Shown here: positions 44,245 through 52,229 of the stretch, piece after piece | How positions within the stretch are numbered: position 1 is the stretch's first letter | How the letters are laid out: each line of letters starts with the position of its first letter | Assembly: GCF_023522835.1 (NCBI RefSeq) | Contig: NZ_JALCZU010000001.1 | Location: 575,297 to 639,296, forward strand | Direction: 5' to 3' | Source of the DNA: Oceanobacillus saliphilus | GTDB lineage: Bacteria > Bacillota > Bacilli > Bacillales > Amphibacillaceae | DNA: 64,000 bases | Notes under the pieces: model-generated | Database searches by the model: none | What the model was told of the DNA's origin: nothing | Seen by the model: only the letters and a program-made list of their open reading frames with translations | Program-made: the position numbers and the translations under genes

Positions 44245-44424
44245 ATGAATATACAAAGAGCAGAAGAAATTGTAGAATCACCAGAATTAGTTAATGTCAC
44301 TTATAACGGGAAAATGATTTACATTCAACATGTTGATGAAAACAACCAGATTGCACGCATTTATCCACTCGATGACCCTCAAAACGAATTCGATGTTCAA
44401 CTTGATCAGCTTCATGAAGAATAG
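44245..44424 (+). CDS. sspH: Small acid-soluble spore protein H (SspH)
   Basis: A 59-aa protein starting MNIQRAEEIVESPELVNV, with GKMIYIQHVDENNQIARIYP in the middle; this is the SspH (minor SASP) pattern. SspH is made in the forespore and found in the spore core. Start after GGAGGTTTACTTAT. A strong terminator follows 30 bp after the stop. A second, diverged SspH gene lies at 47343. Confidence 0.85.
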   Translation: MNIQRAEEIVESPELVNVTYNGKMIYIQHVDENNQIARIYPLDDPQNEFDVQLDQLHEE

Positions 44425-44453
44425 ATATAGAAGTATGTTAAATTAATTCGAAT

Positions 44454-44485
44454 AAAAAAGGATGTCGATGTCGACATCCTTTTTT
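44454..44485. terminator. Bidirectional terminator
   Basis: AAAAAAGGATGTCGA / TCGACATCCTTTTTT (44454-44468, 44471-44485), a perfect 15-bp stem between the convergent sspH and FMN-reductase genes. Confidence 0.9.
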
Positions 44486-44492
44486 AGTGGTA

Positions 44493-45119
44493 TTATCTTA
44501 ATGAATTAAATGCTCCTGTCCAGGAAATAACCTGGTCAAGCATTTGATTTGCATTGGCTTCATGGTAATCAGCAGGTTTGAATTCGCTCATGTTCACGAA
44601 GTCAGTCATCAGTGAGAATGTTACTGCTGTCTGAACGTCAGCAACCTGAAGTTCACCTAAGATAAGGCGTAGATTTTCGTGTGCACGTGTACCACCTAGG
44701 CTACCATAACCAACGAATCCAGCCACTTTATTAGCTACTTCCGGTTTTAAGAAGTCTAGAGCATTTTTAAGTGCTCCACCTGCTGCATGATTGTATTCTG
44801 GCGTTACAAAGATGTAACCATCAAAAGAAGCCATTTTATCAGACCATGCTTTTATAGCTGTTTCTGAACCGACTTGATTTGCTTCCGTCAATTCTTCACC
44901 TAGCAATGGCAGATCGTATTTCGCAAGATCGACAATTTCATAATCTACATTATCATTGCGTTTTGTTGCGAAATCGTACATCCAATTAGCAACAGCTTCC
45001 CCATTGCGTCCTTCACGTACACTACCCTGAATGATAGCTATTTTTAAGTTATCAACTTTTACAACCGCATCTTCTTCTTTTTTATTTGATTTACCAAATA
45101 ATTTATCTAAAAAACCCAT
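44493..45119 (-). CDS. NADPH-dependent FMN reductase, copy with N-terminal extension
   Basis: A 208-aa flavodoxin-fold oxidoreductase of the NADPH-dependent FMN reductase/YwqN group; it reduces flavins, quinones or azo compounds with NAD(P)H. The flavin phosphate loop is IQGSVREGRNGEAVANW (from about residue 31) and VTPEYNHAAGGALKNALDFL marks the family. Residues 1-24 (MGFLDKLFGKSNKKEED) form a basic-amphipathic extension absent from the neighbouring paralog. The gene 45337 is a close relative, so this is a tandem pair separated by 217 bp. Confidence 0.85.
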   Translation of the reverse strand: MGFLDKLFGKSNKKEEDAVVKVDNLKIAIIQGSVREGRNGEAVANWMYDFATKRNDNVDYEIVDLAKYDLPLLGEELTEANQVGSETAIKAWSDKMASFDGYIFVTPEYNHAAGGALKNALDFLKPEVANKVAGFVGYGSLGGTRAHENLRLILGELQVADVQTAVTFSLMTDFVNMSEFKPADYHEANANQMLDQVISWTGAFNSLR

Positions 45120-45336
45120 TTTAGCACCACCTGTTCTTATTTTAGTTAAATGATAGTAAAAAGACAGCTACCCCAATAACAACCATGCATAGGCGCAATT
45201 GTCACCCAGGGTAAACTGCCCTTTTTATCCCCAGAAAAAGCATATGAACCATATGATTTCTTAGGACTTTTTCTAAGGTTATTTTAAAAGTGATCCTCGT
45301 CTTAAGGCATCACTATTTACTCGAAAGATAATGTTC

Positions 45337-45894
45337 TTATCGAATTGTTTTTAATGCTTTACTCCATGCAACTACTTGATCAAGCATACCGTTAGCATTT
45401 GCTTCATGGTAATCAGCAGGTTTGAATTCGCTCATGTTAACGAAATCAGTCATCAATGAGAATGTAAGCGCTGTTTGAACATCAGCAACTTGCAATTCAC
45501 CTAAGATTAGACGCATGTTTTCATGTGCACGAGTACCACCTAAGCTACCGTATCCAACGAATCCAGCTGCTTTGTTAGCTACTTCTGGTTTTAAGAAGTC
45601 TAATGCATTTTTAAGTGCTCCACCTACAGCATGGTTGTATTCTGGTGTTACGAAAACATAGCCATCAAAAGAAGCCATTTTTTCAGACCATGCTTTGATT
45701 GCTGTTTCAGCTTCTGCTTGTCTGTCTTCCGGAAGTGCTTGACCAAGGAATGGCAATTTATATTCAGCCAAGTCCACAATTTCGTATTCTACACCGTCAT
45801 TACGTTTTGTTGCAAAATCATATGTCCAATTTGTTACAGCTTCTGCATTACGTCCTTGACGAACACTACCTAAAACAATACCTATTTTTAACAT
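45337..45894 (-). CDS. NADPH-dependent FMN reductase, short copy
   Basis: A 185-aa flavodoxin-fold oxidoreductase, paralogous to the gene at 44493. Conserved flavin loop VLGSVRQGRNAEAVTNW at residue 7 and VTPEYNHAVGGALKNALDFL. From about residue 110 to 175 the two proteins are nearly identical, while the first half differs more. It starts with ATG after AGGAGGAATTATAC. Co-transcription with the downstream paralog is possible; the gap has no convincing terminator. Confidence 0.87.
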   Translation of the reverse strand: MLKIGIVLGSVRQGRNAEAVTNWTYDFATKRNDGVEYEIVDLAEYKLPFLGQALPEDRQAEAETAIKAWSEKMASFDGYVFVTPEYNHAVGGALKNALDFLKPEVANKAAGFVGYGSLGGTRAHENMRLILGELQVADVQTALTFSLMTDFVNMSEFKPADYHEANANGMLDQVVAWSKALKTIR

Positions 45895-46085
45895 GTATAA
45901 TTCCTCCTATGTTCTCTTCTCAATTGTTATTAATTAAATATACTTTAATTACTTATAATATAACATGGTTTTATCGCTATTGCAACACATTTGATTCTTT
46001 TTTATTATATGCTTATAAATAGTAACTAACAAGTAATATGACTCCTATGCAAAACAAAACTTCTTATTTCCTACCTGAGCCGGGG

Positions 46086-46114
46086 AAAACCCCATAGCCT
46101 ATGCTTGGGGTTTT
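46086..46114 (-). terminator. Terminator of the OsmC gene
   Basis: AAAACCCC (46086-46093) and GGGGTTTT (46107-46114) with an inner CATAG/CTATG hairpin. It overlaps the last codons of the OsmC gene, and on the minus strand is followed by CCCCGG. Confidence 0.6.
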
Positions 46115-46500
46115 TGAATTTCAAATGTTTCTATAACGTTAATACTACCTTTTACTGATTGGACCATAGAGCAGTTTTTTGTTGAGAGTTCAAGTGCTTT
46201 TTCCACTTTGTTTCCATCGATGTCATTTCCGATAAGCGTAAAATGCAATTTAATTTCTTCGACACGGTTAGCCTCTTCCGGAACTCTTTTCACATCGGCA
46301 GCAATTCTAATGTCATCATAATCGATGCGCATTTTAGTAAGAACTTTCTTCAATACACCCCCGCTGCATCCAGCTACGGACGATACTAATAAAGCATACG
46401 GTCTAAATCCAAATTCGTCATTACCGGAAATGGTTAGCTTGCCAAAATCAAATTCAGATTCGAAGCCATTTTCATGCATGGTAAATTCCATTATAATCAC
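46099..46500 (-). CDS. OsmC/Ohr-family protein
   Basis: A 130-133-aa protein of the OsmC superfamily, small thiol-dependent peroxide-reducing proteins. The two family cysteines appear as VAGCSGGVL and STKNCSMVQ (Cys42 and Cys107 when counted from ATG 46491). This is the YhfA/YtjH-like branch rather than Ohr. Start ambiguous: GTG 46500 is 4 nt from AGGAG and ATG 46491 is 13 nt away. An upstream TATAAT-like -10 is visible near 46530. Confidence 0.85.
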   Translation of the reverse strand: MIIMEFTMHENGFESEFDFGKLTISGNDEFGFRPYALLVSSVAGCSGGVLKKVLTKMRIDYDDIRIAADVKRVPEEANRVEEIKLHFTLIGNDIDGNKVEKALELSTKNCSMVQSVKGSINVIETFEIQKPQA

Positions 46501-46572
46501 CCAACTCCTTTTTTTACTCTTATTATAGAGAAAAATCGTTTGAATGAATAAACATACGCTTCAGATCAAATT

Positions 46573-46899
46573 TCACATTCTTTCTACATCCGTCATATTG
46601 AAAAATTGATACATCTCCAAATTAACATGGCCTGTCGTACTGACTGCGATTCCTTCATCTTCCAGGCGTAGTTTCTGTTCCATCCACGTTTCGCTATCTT
46701 TTATCGCAATGCGACCTTTGGCATTAAGTACACGATGCCAAGGCAGGCTGTGCTTTCGGCTCATGGAATGTAGAATTCTGACGACCTGTCTTGCTGCTCT
46801 CGGACTTCCTGCCGCTCTGGCAATTTGCCCGTATGTCATGACTTTTCCTGCCGGGATATTTTTTATTATATAGATTACTTCTGCAGTAAATGGTTTCAT
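46573..46899 (-). CDS. Alkyltransferase-like protein (ATL, MGMT domain)
   Basis: A 108-aa protein of the O6-alkylguanine-DNA alkyltransferase fold (DNA-binding domain only). The active-site PCHRV of true MGMT reads PWHRV here, with Trp54 replacing Cys. Such ATLs bind O6-alkylguanine without repairing it and hand the lesion to nucleotide excision repair. Also present: helix-turn-helix TYGQIARAAGSPRAARQVV and GRIAIKD. Start ATG 46899 after AAAAGGTGTAA; an upstream TTG is unlikely. Stands alone; no DNA-repair neighbour. Confidence 0.88.
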   Translation of the reverse strand: MKPFTAEVIYIIKNIPAGKVMTYGQIARAAGSPRAARQVVRILHSMSRKHSLPWHRVLNAKGRIAIKDSETWMEQKLRLEDEGIAVSTTGHVNLEMYQFFNMTDVERM

Positions 46900-47342
46900 T
46901 TTACACCTTTTCAATTCAGATTAGCGAGGATACAAGAGACCATACTCGCGCACGTTTAACCTGGTAGCTATTCAGCTGGTTATTATTGATGAATTCCGTT
47001 CGAGTAATTTTTGTTGCTTTAAAAGCCTTCATTTTCTGTGAACTACGAAGTAACTTAATTAATTACAATTAGATTTAATATAAGCTGTGACGCGGGATTA
47101 AGCAGCTTCGACTATCGCTTTGGGAAATACACTGCGAGAATAGTACATCTCCAAGCCTCCTGTAAAAATCAAAAGCCTAAAGTGTTTTCGACTGGTGAAA
47201 CTGATGTTTATGAATGTTGTCAATTCCACTTTGCTAAGTCTTTAGTTATTATTGATTAAACTATGTAAAATTTACTTTGTATATCCTCCTATAGTAATAC
47301 AGAAAATAGTTCTACAGCCACTTATAAAGAAGGAGGGGCTTC
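46900..47342. other. Intergenic region with repeat-like segments
   Basis: About 440 bp without a gene. Bases 46998-47060 (TTGTTGCTTTAAAAGCC then GTGAACTACGAAGTAAC) resemble 8817-8872 in the desK-des gap. A GC-richer segment near 47090-47160 (GACGCGGGATTAAGCAGC) looks like another decayed repeat. The right end, near 47290, should carry the promoter of the next sspH. Confidence 0.5.
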
Positions 47343-47534
47343 ATGGATAAACAGCGGGCACAGGAGATTATGGATTCCATCGCGATGATTAATGTGAACT
47401 ACCATGGAATTCCAGTTTATATCCAATCATTGGACCCAAATAGTGAGACAGCAACTGTTTTTCCACTGGATAATATGAAACATGAGCAATCCGTAGAATT
47501 GGCTGGATTGAATGAAGTACCGTTAGGAGAATAA
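47343..47534 (+). CDS. Second SspH-type small acid-soluble spore protein
   Basis: A 63-aa SspH-family protein: MDKQRAQEIMDSIAMINVN, then GIPVYIQSLDPNSETATVFP. It keeps the QRAxEI start and the xVxIQ motif of SspH, as does the gene at 44245, but the two differ in most other positions. Start is ATG 47343 with AAGGAGGGGCTTC. A 12-bp terminator lies downstream. Two SspH-type genes in 3 kb suggest duplication. Confidence 0.83.
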   Translation: MDKQRAQEIMDSIAMINVNYHGIPVYIQSLDPNSETATVFPLDNMKHEQSVELAGLNEVPLGE

Positions 47535-47629
47535 TCATATTTTTTTGCATGGATTTGCATTGTTATACTTTAGCCAAAAGATGTGTACTCAAAGATTTCG
47601 CCTGAAACCAGTCCATGCAAACGATAGAA

Positions 47630-47657
47630 AAGAATGCTCTATTCTTAGAGCATTCTT
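47630..47657. terminator. Bidirectional terminator
   Basis: AAGAATGCTCTA / TAGAGCATTCTT (47630-47641, 47646-47657) with a 4-nt loop, between the convergent sspH-like and alr genes. Confidence 0.85.
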
Positions 47658-47659
47658 CT

Positions 47660-48799
47660 TTATAACCGTTCACGATATATATAAACCCTTGGAACACGTT
47701 TACCTATTAAACATGCTGCTTCGTAGTGAATTGTATTCATTTGGTCAGCCACAATACCAAGTGAAATAAAACCATCTTCTGGGTCGCCGAAAAGTGTAAT
47801 CACTTCATGCTTGTCCAACGAATCGAGGGACGATACATCAATCATTGTCTGGTCCATGCAGATTCGCCCAACAATTGGGACATCCTTACCTTTTACAGTG
47901 ACATTTCCATTATTCGAAAGCTGTCTGGAAAATCCATCCGCATAACCAACAGGCAGGGTGGCAATGGTGGATTGTCCTTTGGCAATATACGTACATCCAT
48001 AACTGATTGGTTGGCCTGCATCCAATTTTTTTATCATAACTGGCTTCGTTTTAAAGCTCATTGCTTGTTTTAATTTTATTTTATCGTGCAGTTGATCACT
48101 TGGGTAGAGCCCATATAAGCTAATACCGACACGAACCATGTCCAGGTGCATATCTGGAAAGGCGATGGTTCCGGCGCTATTACAGCAATGCTTTATTTGG
48201 ATGTTTACATCATGTTTTTCCAAATAGCTAATGACTGCGGTAAAATTCTCAAATTGCTTATATGTATAGGTTGAATCCAGATTATCTGCGTCAGCAAAGT
48301 GCGTGAAAATGCCTTCCAGAAGTATTTCTGGGGAATATAAAGTTTGGCAAATCCTTAACGCTTCTTCTGTATCCTGAATGCCTATCCTATTCATTCCACT
48401 GTCTATTTTCAAATGAACTTTTGCTGTTTTTTGGAAATCATTAGCCGCTTTTTTTAATTCTGGAACACTTTCATCTGTGTATATAGTGACGGTAATATCA
48501 TGTTTGACGGCTTCCCGAACAGCAGCCGGCGATGTATAACCCAAGATCAAAATGGGAGTCGTAATCCCTGCCTCCCGTAATTTCAGGGCCTCATCCAAAA
48601 AGGCAACTCCCAGATAATCCGCACCTGTTTCAATGGCAGTACTTGCCACCTCTACCGCTCCATGACCATAGCCATCAGCTTTTACAACTGCCATTAATTT
48701 TGTCTCTTTCCGGATATGATTCTTAAAGGATATTACATTGGATTTAATGGCATCCAAGGATACTTCTACCCATGTATCTCGATAGCTATCCTGATTCAT
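47660..48799 (-). CDS. alr: Alanine racemase
   Basis: Makes D-alanine for peptidoglycan and spore germination control. The 379-aa PLP enzyme has the cofactor Lys40 in AVVKADGYGHG and the catalytic Tyr in LPVGYADGFSR; the C-terminal part CMDQTMIDVS and YEAACLIGKRVPRVY is typical. ATG start after GGAGGAAAACTTC. There is no downstream toxin-antitoxin pair, unlike the usual Bacillus alr-ndoAI arrangement, so this may be a second, sporulation-linked racemase (inference). Confidence 0.95.
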   Translation of the reverse strand: MNQDSYRDTWVEVSLDAIKSNVISFKNHIRKETKLMAVVKADGYGHGAVEVASTAIETGADYLGVAFLDEALKLREAGITTPILILGYTSPAAVREAVKHDITVTIYTDESVPELKKAANDFQKTAKVHLKIDSGMNRIGIQDTEEALRICQTLYSPEILLEGIFTHFADADNLDSTYTYKQFENFTAVISYLEKHDVNIQIKHCCNSAGTIAFPDMHLDMVRVGISLYGLYPSDQLHDKIKLKQAMSFKTKPVMIKKLDAGQPISYGCTYIAKGQSTIATLPVGYADGFSRQLSNNGNVTVKGKDVPIVGRICMDQTMIDVSSLDSLDKHEVITLFGDPEDGFISLGIVADQMNTIHYEAACLIGKRVPRVYIYRERL

Positions 48800-49088
48800 G
48801 AAGTTTTCCTCCTTAACAAATAGAATTAGAAAGCGTGGCTGTCAGCTAGTTTTCGGTGCCAGCCTTGATTGCAATGTTGCATATAGGAAAGCTATCCTTC
48901 TTATATGCCAATAGAATCATTTTACCACTCAAAAACATCAAATTACAGATATTATGATATAATATTTACATTTCCTTCTCACATATAGCCCCATGCAAGT
49001 ATCCAAAACCATTCATATAGATAAAGTGCGATATTATTCGATATACTTACTTAAGACACGCATCTTTGAAAGGAGACAATCAGACATC

Positions 49089-50156
49089 ATGAAGAAAATT
49101 TTTCAACTGGGAAGTGCATTCGTCGGTGTTATTGTCGGCGCTGGTTTCGCCTCCGGACAGGAAATACTGCAATACTTTACGAGTTTTGGGTTGTTAGGGA
49201 CAGTTGGAGCTGTAATTGCTACCGTGCTTTTTGCCTATCTTGGAATGGTCATTATGCGACTTGGCAGCCGGATGAGGACAACCTCCCATAAAGAAGTTAT
49301 TTATAAGATCAGCGGTAGATTTCTCGGAACCATTATTGACTATGTTATCATCTTCACTCTATTTGGAGTTGGCGTGGTGATGATTGCAGGTGCAGGGTCC
49401 AATCTGAATCAGCAACTCGGACTCCCTTACTTTGTTGGAACAAGTATCATGTTTGTGCTCGTCCTTCTCATAGGGATGCTGAATATCAATCATGTTGTCA
49501 ATATTGTTGGGAGTATTACACCTTTTTTGATTCTTATAGTCATCATTATCTCGATATATAGCTTGGTCACGATGGATGGTTCACTTACAGCCCTTGACAG
49601 TATCGCGAAAGAACAACCAACAACGTTACCAAACTGGATTGTAGCTACCATAAATTATGTCTCCTTTAATATAGCAGTGGGGGCCTCGATGGCACTGGTT
49701 ATGGGTGGTTCGGAGGAAAACGAAAAAACAGCGGCTCTCGGCGGATTGACCGGTGGACTTGGGATAGGGATTCTTATCTTGTTAAGCCACCTCGCTATAT
49801 TCTCAACGATTGATAAGGTGCAAGGCTATGACATGCCAATGCTCCAATTAGCCAATATCATATCTCCATTTATTGGTATTGTGATGGCTATCGTACTGTT
49901 TACGATGATTTTTAACACAGCGGCAAGCATGTTTTTTTCATTCAGTGCACGGTTTACAGAGTTGGGAACCGGAAAGTTTAAACTGTTCCTCCTTATTTCA
50001 TTAGTTGTAGCATATGCATTGAGTTTCTTAGGCTTTACAGAACTTGTCAGCTATTTCTATCCACTTATAGGTTATCTTGGTCTAGTTCTCATAGGAGTGC
50101 TAATTTTCACTTCTTTTCGAATGAAGAAGTTAGAACGACAAACAGAAAAACAGTAA
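49089..50156 (+). CDS. YkvI-family membrane transporter-like protein
   Basis: A 355-aa protein with about ten membrane helices. The start MKKIFQLGSAFVGVIVGAGF and the segment GSEENEKTAALGGLTGG are typical of YkvI, a family related to the APC/amino-acid-transporter fold. Function is not established. ATG 49089 is chosen because AAAGGAGACAATCAGACATC precedes it; a 32-codon extension has no support. Terminator follows directly. Confidence 0.8.
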   Translation: MKKIFQLGSAFVGVIVGAGFASGQEILQYFTSFGLLGTVGAVIATVLFAYLGMVIMRLGSRMRTTSHKEVIYKISGRFLGTIIDYVIIFTLFGVGVVMIAGAGSNLNQQLGLPYFVGTSIMFVLVLLIGMLNINHVVNIVGSITPFLILIVIIISIYSLVTMDGSLTALDSIAKEQPTTLPNWIVATINYVSFNIAVGASMALVMGGSEENEKTAALGGLTGGLGIGILILLSHLAIFSTIDKVQGYDMPMLQLANIISPFIGIVMAIVLFTMIFNTAASMFFSFSARFTELGTGKFKLFLLISLVVAYALSFLGFTELVSYFYPLIGYLGLVLIGVLIFTSFRMKKLERQTEKQ

Positions 50157-50161
50157 TTTTT

Positions 50162-50196
50162 AAGGCGATACAGCATTGGAAACTGTATCGCCTTTT
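50162..50196. terminator. Bidirectional terminator
   Basis: A perfect 12-bp stem AAGGCGATACAG / CTGTATCGCCTT (50162-50173, 50183-50194) followed by TTTCT, between convergent genes. Confidence 0.88.
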
Positions 50197-50943
50197 CTAT
50201 TTGCTGCTCTTTTCCGCTTCCTTTTTTTTGGGTGTTCGTAAATGGTTTGTCTTCAGCTGGTCAGATCCGGAAATCAGGCTCAGAATATAGGATGATGTCT
50301 GCTCTATTTTTTCGGACAAATAATTCGTTCGTTCAAATACAAGACTTCGGAAATAATCCATCTGTCTAACGAGCTTTTCCATCAAAGCTTCTTGATTGTC
50401 CAGGCGCTTTGTTACTTCATCATTAGAGGTATCCTGTGCAGCCATTTGTTCAGATAGTTGCTTTTGCTGATTCGTCTGCTCCTCTATTTTCAAATCAAGT
50501 TGTTCATTTGTACGAGAAATATCCTCCAGAATTCCCCTGAATATCTCCTGGGAAGCTGTTAACTGAGATAATTTTTCCATTGCTTTTTCACCAGATAACC
50601 GATCTTCATCAAAAATTAAATCCAGTCGTTGATAATCTGCATCGAGTTTCTTTAATTGGCTGGAAACTTGATTTTCCATCACTTCATGCTGTTCATTCAT
50701 TTTCCGAAGTTCTGCTAATTGGCTGCCAATTTTTTCCCATCTGGACGTATTTTTATATTCCTGCTGTTCATACCGCTGTGAAATTTCGTGAAGAGAACGC
50801 TGCAATAATTTATTAATTTGTTGTTGTTCATGAATCATTTCGGATAGATGGTTCTTTACGAAATAGCCTTGATTTGGCTCCTTTATTTTTCCATCATTCT
50901 TATAAAGGTTCTGATGAATTGAATCATTCATATATAATCCCAT
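50197..50943 (-). CDS. Coiled-coil protein of unknown function
   Basis: A 248-aa hydrophilic protein with long heptad-like runs from residue 35 to 215 (HEQQQINKLLQRSLHEISQR, RLDNQEALMEKLVRQM); no signal peptide or membrane segment, and a basic tail PKKKEAEKSSK. Rich in Gln, Glu and Leu. I recognise no family. ATG with GGAGG 7 nt upstream. It stands alone; the only neighbours are unrelated. Confidence 0.7.
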   Translation of the reverse strand: MGLYMNDSIHQNLYKNDGKIKEPNQGYFVKNHLSEMIHEQQQINKLLQRSLHEISQRYEQQEYKNTSRWEKIGSQLAELRKMNEQHEVMENQVSSQLKKLDADYQRLDLIFDEDRLSGEKAMEKLSQLTASQEIFRGILEDISRTNEQLDLKIEEQTNQQKQLSEQMAAQDTSNDEVTKRLDNQEALMEKLVRQMDYFRSLVFERTNYLSEKIEQTSSYILSLISGSDQLKTNHLRTPKKKEAEKSSK

Positions 50944-51016
50944 CGGTTTGCCTCCTTACCTATTGATGTATTATCCTATGCAGTTTGTAAAAGCCGGGGA
51001 CTAATGACCATAGAGA

Positions 51017-51050
51017 AAAAGCACAGCCATCCATTTCCGGCTATGCTTTT
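51017..51050. terminator. Isolated hairpin
   Basis: AAAAGCACAGCC and GGCTATGCTTTT (51017-51028, 51039-51050) pair with one mismatch; T-rich sequence (TTTTAAATCTTTTTAATT) follows on the plus strand. No plus-strand gene ends nearby, so the transcript it might end is unknown. Confidence 0.45.
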
Positions 51051-51099
51051 AAATCTTTTTAATTCAATTTTGTTGTTTTTTATTCTCCTTGTTGATGTA

Positions 51100-51236
51100 A
51101 AGTGCTACGTTAAATTTTAACTTTGGGCTGCGGTTGCCCTGGAAACATTCTTCCATAACCAGCGCTACAGATTTTGCCATAGATAAAATTTACGTCGCAC
51201 TTAACATATTTTGTGAGGGGTAGCAAGGTGACTATT
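51100..51236 (-). repeat. Degenerate structured intergenic repeat, copy 2
   Basis: On the minus strand it contains AGCGCTGGTTATGG and GGCAACCGCAGCCC, matching the core of copy 1 (8890-8927). Its outer end TAGCAAGGTGACTATT (51221-51236) is identical to the reverse complement of 8773-8788. The core hairpin GC(T)GGTT/AACCGC is kept, and it is bracketed by a long imperfect inverted repeat (51100-51119 and 51185-51203) of unrelated sequence to that in copy 1. The remaining 51237-51429 holds no gene. Confidence 0.6.
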
Positions 51237-51429
51237 CGTAATAGATATTATAAGTTAAAAACAGTTGCCTTTTCGACTTATTGTAATGGTAAAAGAAATT
51301 GCATAGAAAGTTACGTTAGACTTAAAAATGAAGACTATTCGCTGAAAAACGAATAAGAAATACAACTATTACTGTCGCCCTTGCTTATGGATGATGGAAT
51401 AGCTATCAGTAGATGGTTTTGTGCGTTGC

Positions 51430-51738
51430 TTACACGCCTCTCTCACTGTGTGGCAGTGTTTTACGATATTCCTTGAATGCCTCGACAAAAGCTTCGGGAG
51501 AGGTTTTTACTATATAGGAATAGACCCCATAATTCGTATGTAAATATAGTAATCCACCATCTCCTCCTATAAAACGATAAGATACATCCAACACATCATC
51601 GATGGAAAATTCTCTATGCTTTGTCACGATTTTTTCCTCATATAAATACATCTTTCGTTTGTGTTCCACATCAATTTGCTCAATGCTGCTTACTTCACGC
51701 ACAATCTTTATGTACGGCTGTTCTGCTATCAGATTCAT
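51430..51738 (-). CDS. Hypothetical protein, PH-like small protein
   Basis: A 102-aa soluble protein with alternating hydrophobic pattern (MYLYEEKIVTKHREFSIDDV, then GGLLYLHTNYGVYSYIV and PEAFVEAFKEYRK) suggestive of a small beta-barrel, as in bacterial PH-like proteins. I recognise no named family. The start is supported by GGAGGGTTTAG. It is followed on the same strand by nothing until the coiled-coil gene; upstream lies the Spx-like gene, 51 bp away, so the two may be co-transcribed. Confidence 0.6.
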   Translation of the reverse strand: MNLIAEQPYIKIVREVSSIEQIDVEHKRKMYLYEEKIVTKHREFSIDDVLDVSYRFIGGDGGLLYLHTNYGVYSYIVKTSPEAFVEAFKEYRKTLPHSERGV

Positions 51739-51789
51739 CTAAACCCTCCACTACATGACAGCTTATTATTTCACTTCCCCTTGAGATTC

Positions 51790-52200
51790 CTAGCTTTCTG
51801 CGAGACTGAGATGATTTGATCTCCATTGCAGCCATTGATATTCCCGGGTCTTTCTTGGAAGGAACTGACGAATATCATCTTCATGATAGCCAACCTGAAG
51901 CCTTTTTTCATCAACCATTATCGGACTTCTTAACAGCCTAGGATATTCTTGAATTAATTCCATCAGCTCTTGTAATGGCAAAGCTTCAATATCCAGATTC
52001 AAATCTTTATAAACTTTTGATCTTGTAGAGATTATTTCATCTGTTCCCTCAACTGTCATTCTTAAAATACTTTGCAGTTCATGAACTGTCAATGCATCCT
52101 TCATCACATTTCTTTCCACATAATCAATGCCATGCTTTGTTAACCATTGTTTTGCTTTTCTTGTGGACGAACAGGCAGCCCCATAAATTGTTACTGTCAT
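51790..52200 (-). CDS. Spx/MgsR-family protein lacking the second redox cysteine
   Basis: A 136-aa ArsC-fold protein close to Spx, a global regulator that binds the RNA polymerase alpha subunit in thiol stress. Features shared with Spx: RKAKQWL near the N-terminus, LRMTVEGTDEIISTRSKVYK, RLLRSPIMVDEKRLQVGYHEDDIRQFLPRK, quoted here in parts: LRSPIMVDEKRLQVGY and DDIRQFLPRK. The redox CxxC is CSST: Cys10 stays but the second cysteine is Thr13. The C-terminus is also longer. It is 30 bp from the TetR gene on the same strand. Confidence 0.85.
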   Translation of the reverse strand: MTVTIYGAACSSTRKAKQWLTKHGIDYVERNVMKDALTVHELQSILRMTVEGTDEIISTRSKVYKDLNLDIEALPLQELMELIQEYPRLLRSPIMVDEKRLQVGYHEDDIRQFLPRKTREYQWLQWRSNHLSLAES

Positions 52201-52229
52201 TTATCATACCCCATTTTCATATTTATAAT

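Noticed and set aside
48800-49088. Extra copy of the 30-bp dispersed repeat near 48840
   Set aside because: Only GCTGTCAG and GGTGCCAG resemble it; the ATTCGGG core is missing.
50162-50196. Small RNA at the ykvI 3' end
   Set aside because: A perfect hairpin placed between two convergent stop codons is best explained as a shared terminator.
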